Assembly (NCBI RefSeq): GCF_001881565.1
Contig: NZ_MPDJ01000013.1
Location: forward strand, 1-64,000
Source of the DNA: Eisenbergiella tayi
GTDB taxonomy: Bacteria; Bacillota; Clostridia; Lachnospirales; Lachnospiraceae
Direction of reading: 5' to 3'
DNA: 64,000 nucleotides
Position numbers and translations under genes: made by a program. A model generated the notes under the pieces. It worked only from the letters and a program-made list of their open reading frames with translations, did not search any database and was not told the DNA's origin. Each line of letters starts with the position of its first letter. Position 1 is the first letter of the stretch. Of the stretch, positions 61,902-64,000 are shown piece after piece.

Positions 61902-63572
61902 ATGAAACACTGGAAAACCTTACAGAACGGGATTAATCTCCTTATTCTGCTTTGCCTCGCCGTATTGATTCTCTGTCCCCTGTTCATGATCTTTGCCAGG
62001 GCGGTCATAATAGATGGCCGCCCTGATTTCTCCTATGCCCTGAACATTATATTCAATCCGGAAAACCTGCGTACCATCACCAATTCCCTCCTGCTGGGAG
62101 CCGCCGTTGTATTAGTCACCACCATTCTCGGCATCCCCTTTGCCTATCTGATCACCCGGACCCAGCTGGCAAAGCATAAATGGATTGATATCGTCATCAT
62201 GATCCCTTTCATGACCCCGCCCTTTATCAGCTCCATGGGATTCATCCTTTTTATGCAGAAAAATGGACTGCTTCAGCAGCTCTTCCCCTTTACCGGAAGA
62301 CTCAGCGAAAGCTTCTTTTCCTTTTGGGGCCTGGTTTTGGTCATGTCACTCCATGTGCTGCCTTTTATGATAAGCATCCTGAAAAATGCCATGCTGAATA
62401 TCAGTTCAAGCCTGGATGAGGCAGGACAGATTTTCGGAGGAAATTTCTTTTACCGCTTCCGCCGCATTCTGGCCCCTCTTCTTTCCGGCAATTATGCGAT
62501 AGGCGCCCTGCTGGTCTTTGTTAAAACCCTCTCGGAATACGGCACTCCTGCAACCTTCGGAACCCGTATTGGTTTTTATGTATTCACCACGGACATACAC
62601 AGACACAGCACGACCTCTCCCATAGATTTCGGAAAAGCGGCATCCCTTTCTTCCGTTCTTGTGCTGATTTGTATTCTTATGTGGATGCTGCAGAATACCG
62701 TTACTGCCAGGCATACCTACCGGCTGGTGGGAGGGAAGGGTTCGCGCTCCATACAAAAAAAGCTGCCCGTTTTCCAAAGCATTTTGGCATGGGGATATCT
62801 CCTTCTGATATTCTTTATGTCCATCGGGATTCCCTATTTTTCCATCATAATGACTTCCCTCATCAAACTGCGGGGATATGGACTGCAGGCAGGCAATTTT
62901 ACCCTGGCCCATTATGCGGCGCTTTTTTCAGCCAATTCCAAAGGGCGCAATGCCATATTCACCAGCCTTTTTCTGGCTTTTGCCGCCGCTTTCATCGCCT
63001 CCGCCATCGGTGTTGTCATCGTTCTTGCCGCACGCAGGAAAAAAGCCGCTTTCCTTTCCCAAATATTGGAGGGCATAAGCCTGCTTCCCGAGATGCTTCC
63101 CAGTATTGTCCTCGTAATCGGGATTATGCTTTTCTGGAACCTGCTTTATCCCGTACTGCCTCTGTATAATACCCTGGGCATCATGATTTTAACCTATGTT
63201 GTACTCTACCTTCCCTACGCCGTGCAGTATACCACCTCCGCCTTTATCCAGCTGGGTGACAGTCTGGTACAGGCCGGACGGACGTTCGGCGGATCCGGCT
63301 TTTACATTTTCCGTACCATTACTTTTCCCCTTATTTTCAGAGGCATCCTCACCGGATTCATGATGATCTTCATCATTTCCTTCCGGGAACTGGTTGCCGC
63401 ATCCATGGTGGCGCCGCCAAGCACCCTCACCGTCTCCACCTTCATCATGCGTGAATTTGAACAGGGCAGTGTATCCGTAGGCTGCGCCATGGCGGTAATC
63501 TGTGTCTTTCTTACCACAGGAATCCTCATGGCCCTCAAATACGTTTCCTCCAAAAGAAACGGACAGGAGTAA
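61902..63572 (+). CDS. ABC importer permease, two fused halves (FbpB/ThiP type)
   Basis: 556 aa with about twelve membrane helices as a tandem duplication. Each half has its own coupling motif, EAGQIFGGNFFYRFRRILAP (about residues 170-190) and QAGRTFGGSGFYIFRTITFP (about 455-475). Fused permeases of this type serve iron, thiamine and phosphonate importers and need only one gene. GAGGAACCCTT precedes the ATG, 13 bases after the binding-protein gene. It should pair with the ATPase of the first gene in the operon. Confidence 0.94.
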   Translation: MKHWKTLQNGINLLILLCLAVLILCPLFMIFARAVIIDGRPDFSYALNIIFNPENLRTITNSLLLGAAVVLVTTILGIPFAYLITRTQLAKHKWIDIVIMIPFMTPPFISSMGFILFMQKNGLLQQLFPFTGRLSESFFSFWGLVLVMSLHVLPFMISILKNAMLNISSSLDEAGQIFGGNFFYRFRRILAPLLSGNYAIGALLVFVKTLSEYGTPATFGTRIGFYVFTTDIHRHSTTSPIDFGKAASLSSVLVLICILMWMLQNTVTARHTYRLVGGKGSRSIQKKLPVFQSILAWGYLLLIFFMSIGIPYFSIIMTSLIKLRGYGLQAGNFTLAHYAALFSANSKGRNAIFTSLFLAFAAAFIASAIGVVIVLAARRKKAAFLSQILEGISLLPEMLPSIVLVIGIMLFWNLLYPVLPLYNTLGIMILTYVVLYLPYAVQYTTSAFIQLGDSLVQAGRTFGGSGFYIFRTITFPLIFRGILTGFMMIFIISFRELVAASMVAPPSTLTVSTFIMREFEQGSVSVGCAMAVICVFLTTGILMALKYVSSKRNGQE

Positions 63573-63578
63573 CCTGAA

Positions 63579-64000
63579 ATGGAACGTATCGCTCTTCTTG
63601 CCGATATACATGGAAACAGCACCGCCTTAAAAGCGGTGCTGAAGGATTGCAGACAAAATCATATACAAAAATTCATACTGCTGGGTGATCTTTTCACCAA
63701 AGGCCCTGACCCTGCCGGTGTTTTCCGGCAGCTTCAAAGACTTCCCACCCTGGCGGCCGTTGCAGGAAACACGGATGACTGGCTTCTGGCCGCCGGCGGG
63801 CTCACCGCCAGACAGGCAGCACTCACAGCTTTTACCAGAAAAGAGCTCCCGGAGCCGGCCCTGACTTACCTGGCCTCCCTCCGCCGCAGCCTTCTTCTGG
63901 AACGGGAAGGATTCCGGATATTCCTCAGCCATTATCCACAGCTCCCTCCGTTCTCTGAATCGCCCGATTTGCTGATTTGCGGCCACACGCATATCCCGTC
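63579..64000 (+). CDS. Metallophosphoesterase (calcineurin-like), cut by window end
   Basis: At least 140 aa; the 3' end lies outside the window. The two-metal motifs are clear: LLADIHGNSTALKAVL at the start, ILLGDLFTKGPDPAGVF, GNTDDW, FLSHYP and CGHTHIP at the edge, typical of YfcE/MJ0936-type phosphodiesterases. It begins 6 bases after the permease stop and shares the operon, so it may cleave phosphate esters brought in by the importer. GGAG lies nine bases before the ATG. Confidence 0.9.
   Translation, partial: MERIALLADIHGNSTALKAVLKDCRQNHIQKFILLGDLFTKGPDPAGVFRQLQRLPTLAAVAGNTDDWLLAAGGLTARQAALTAFTRKELPEPALTYLASLRRSLLLEREGFRIFLSHYPQLPPFSESPDLLICGHTHIP

Noticed and set aside
1..64000. CRISPR array, tRNA or rRNA genes, prophage structural genes
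   Set aside because: No spaced direct-repeat array, no cloverleaf with tRNA features, no rRNA-like sequence and no capsid, tail or terminase proteins seen.

Overview
The window looks like chromosome from an anaerobic, gut-type Firmicute of the class Clostridia, most likely family Lachnospiraceae. The reasons are its gene families rather than any marker gene: a glycyl-radical ribonucleotide reductase (NrdD), a M29-type aminopeptidase, a DUF6142 protein, an Rpn-family nuclease, YesN-type AraC regulators beside ABC sugar transporters, a TetM-like GTPase fused to a YacP/Rae1 nuclease, strong GGAGG ribosome binding sites and moderate GC. I see no rRNA, tRNA or CRISPR array. Species is not resolvable from this sequence alone.

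The first ~166 bases are probably not genomic. Bases 1-127 repeat 8246-8372 exactly, and 128-166 read as a degraded Nextera mate-pair junction adapter. The geometry is that of an ~8.2-kb circularised library fragment, so genomic sequence begins near 167.

Layout: (a) 0.2-3.2 kb, a cloverleaf-like repeat, then a blaI-like repressor with tandem operators and an M56 membrane protease with a DUF4097-like tail. (b) 3.2-7.9 kb, minus strand: pyrF, a long inverted repeat, pyrE, a 50-aa membrane protein, a DUF6142 protein and a M29 aminopeptidase. (c) 8.0-10.2 kb, decayed genes. (d) 10.2-18.3 kb, a sensor AraC regulator, a CE15-like esterase, a two-permease ABC importer with its lipoprotein, and a nitrilase. 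(e) 18.6-25.3 kb, yibE/F and a phoA-type phosphatase with a candidate Pho box, an iron-type alcohol dehydrogenase, and nrdD fused to a redoxin with a structured leader. (f) 25.6-31.3 kb, TPR lipoprotein, diguanylate cyclase, and an AraC-EamA-DUF2000 operon. (g) 31.4-35.5 kb, a 371-bp nested inverted repeat, then a divergent alpha-galactosidase/AraC pair.

(h) 35.5-43.8 kb is the most interesting part: one overlapping minus-strand operon encoding a translational GTPase-Rae1 fusion, then JetA, JetB and JetC of the Wadjet/MksBEF condensin family, with no JetD nuclease subunit after jetC. (i) 44-47.7 kb, an Rpn nuclease and an 858-aa Cys/His-rich, Ig-repeat surface protein. (j) 47.9-49.6 kb, a complete IS30-family insertion sequence. 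(k) 49.8-58.6 kb, XRE and PucR regulators, a 57-aa protein, two paralogous zinc-phospholipase-C-like proteins, a lipoprotein serpin, a TetR/hydrolase pair with a clear operator, and a subtilisin. (l) 58.6-64 kb, a LysR gene divergent from an ATPase-binding protein-permease importer followed by a metallophosphoesterase cut by the window end.

Several genes start at positions supported by ribosome binding sites rather than at the longest open frame (for example 435, 805, 13728, 15943, 27095, 34533, 50487, 56633, 58589, 59538), and four use TTG or GTG. Two real small genes (5760-5912 and 50744-50917) are easy to miss.
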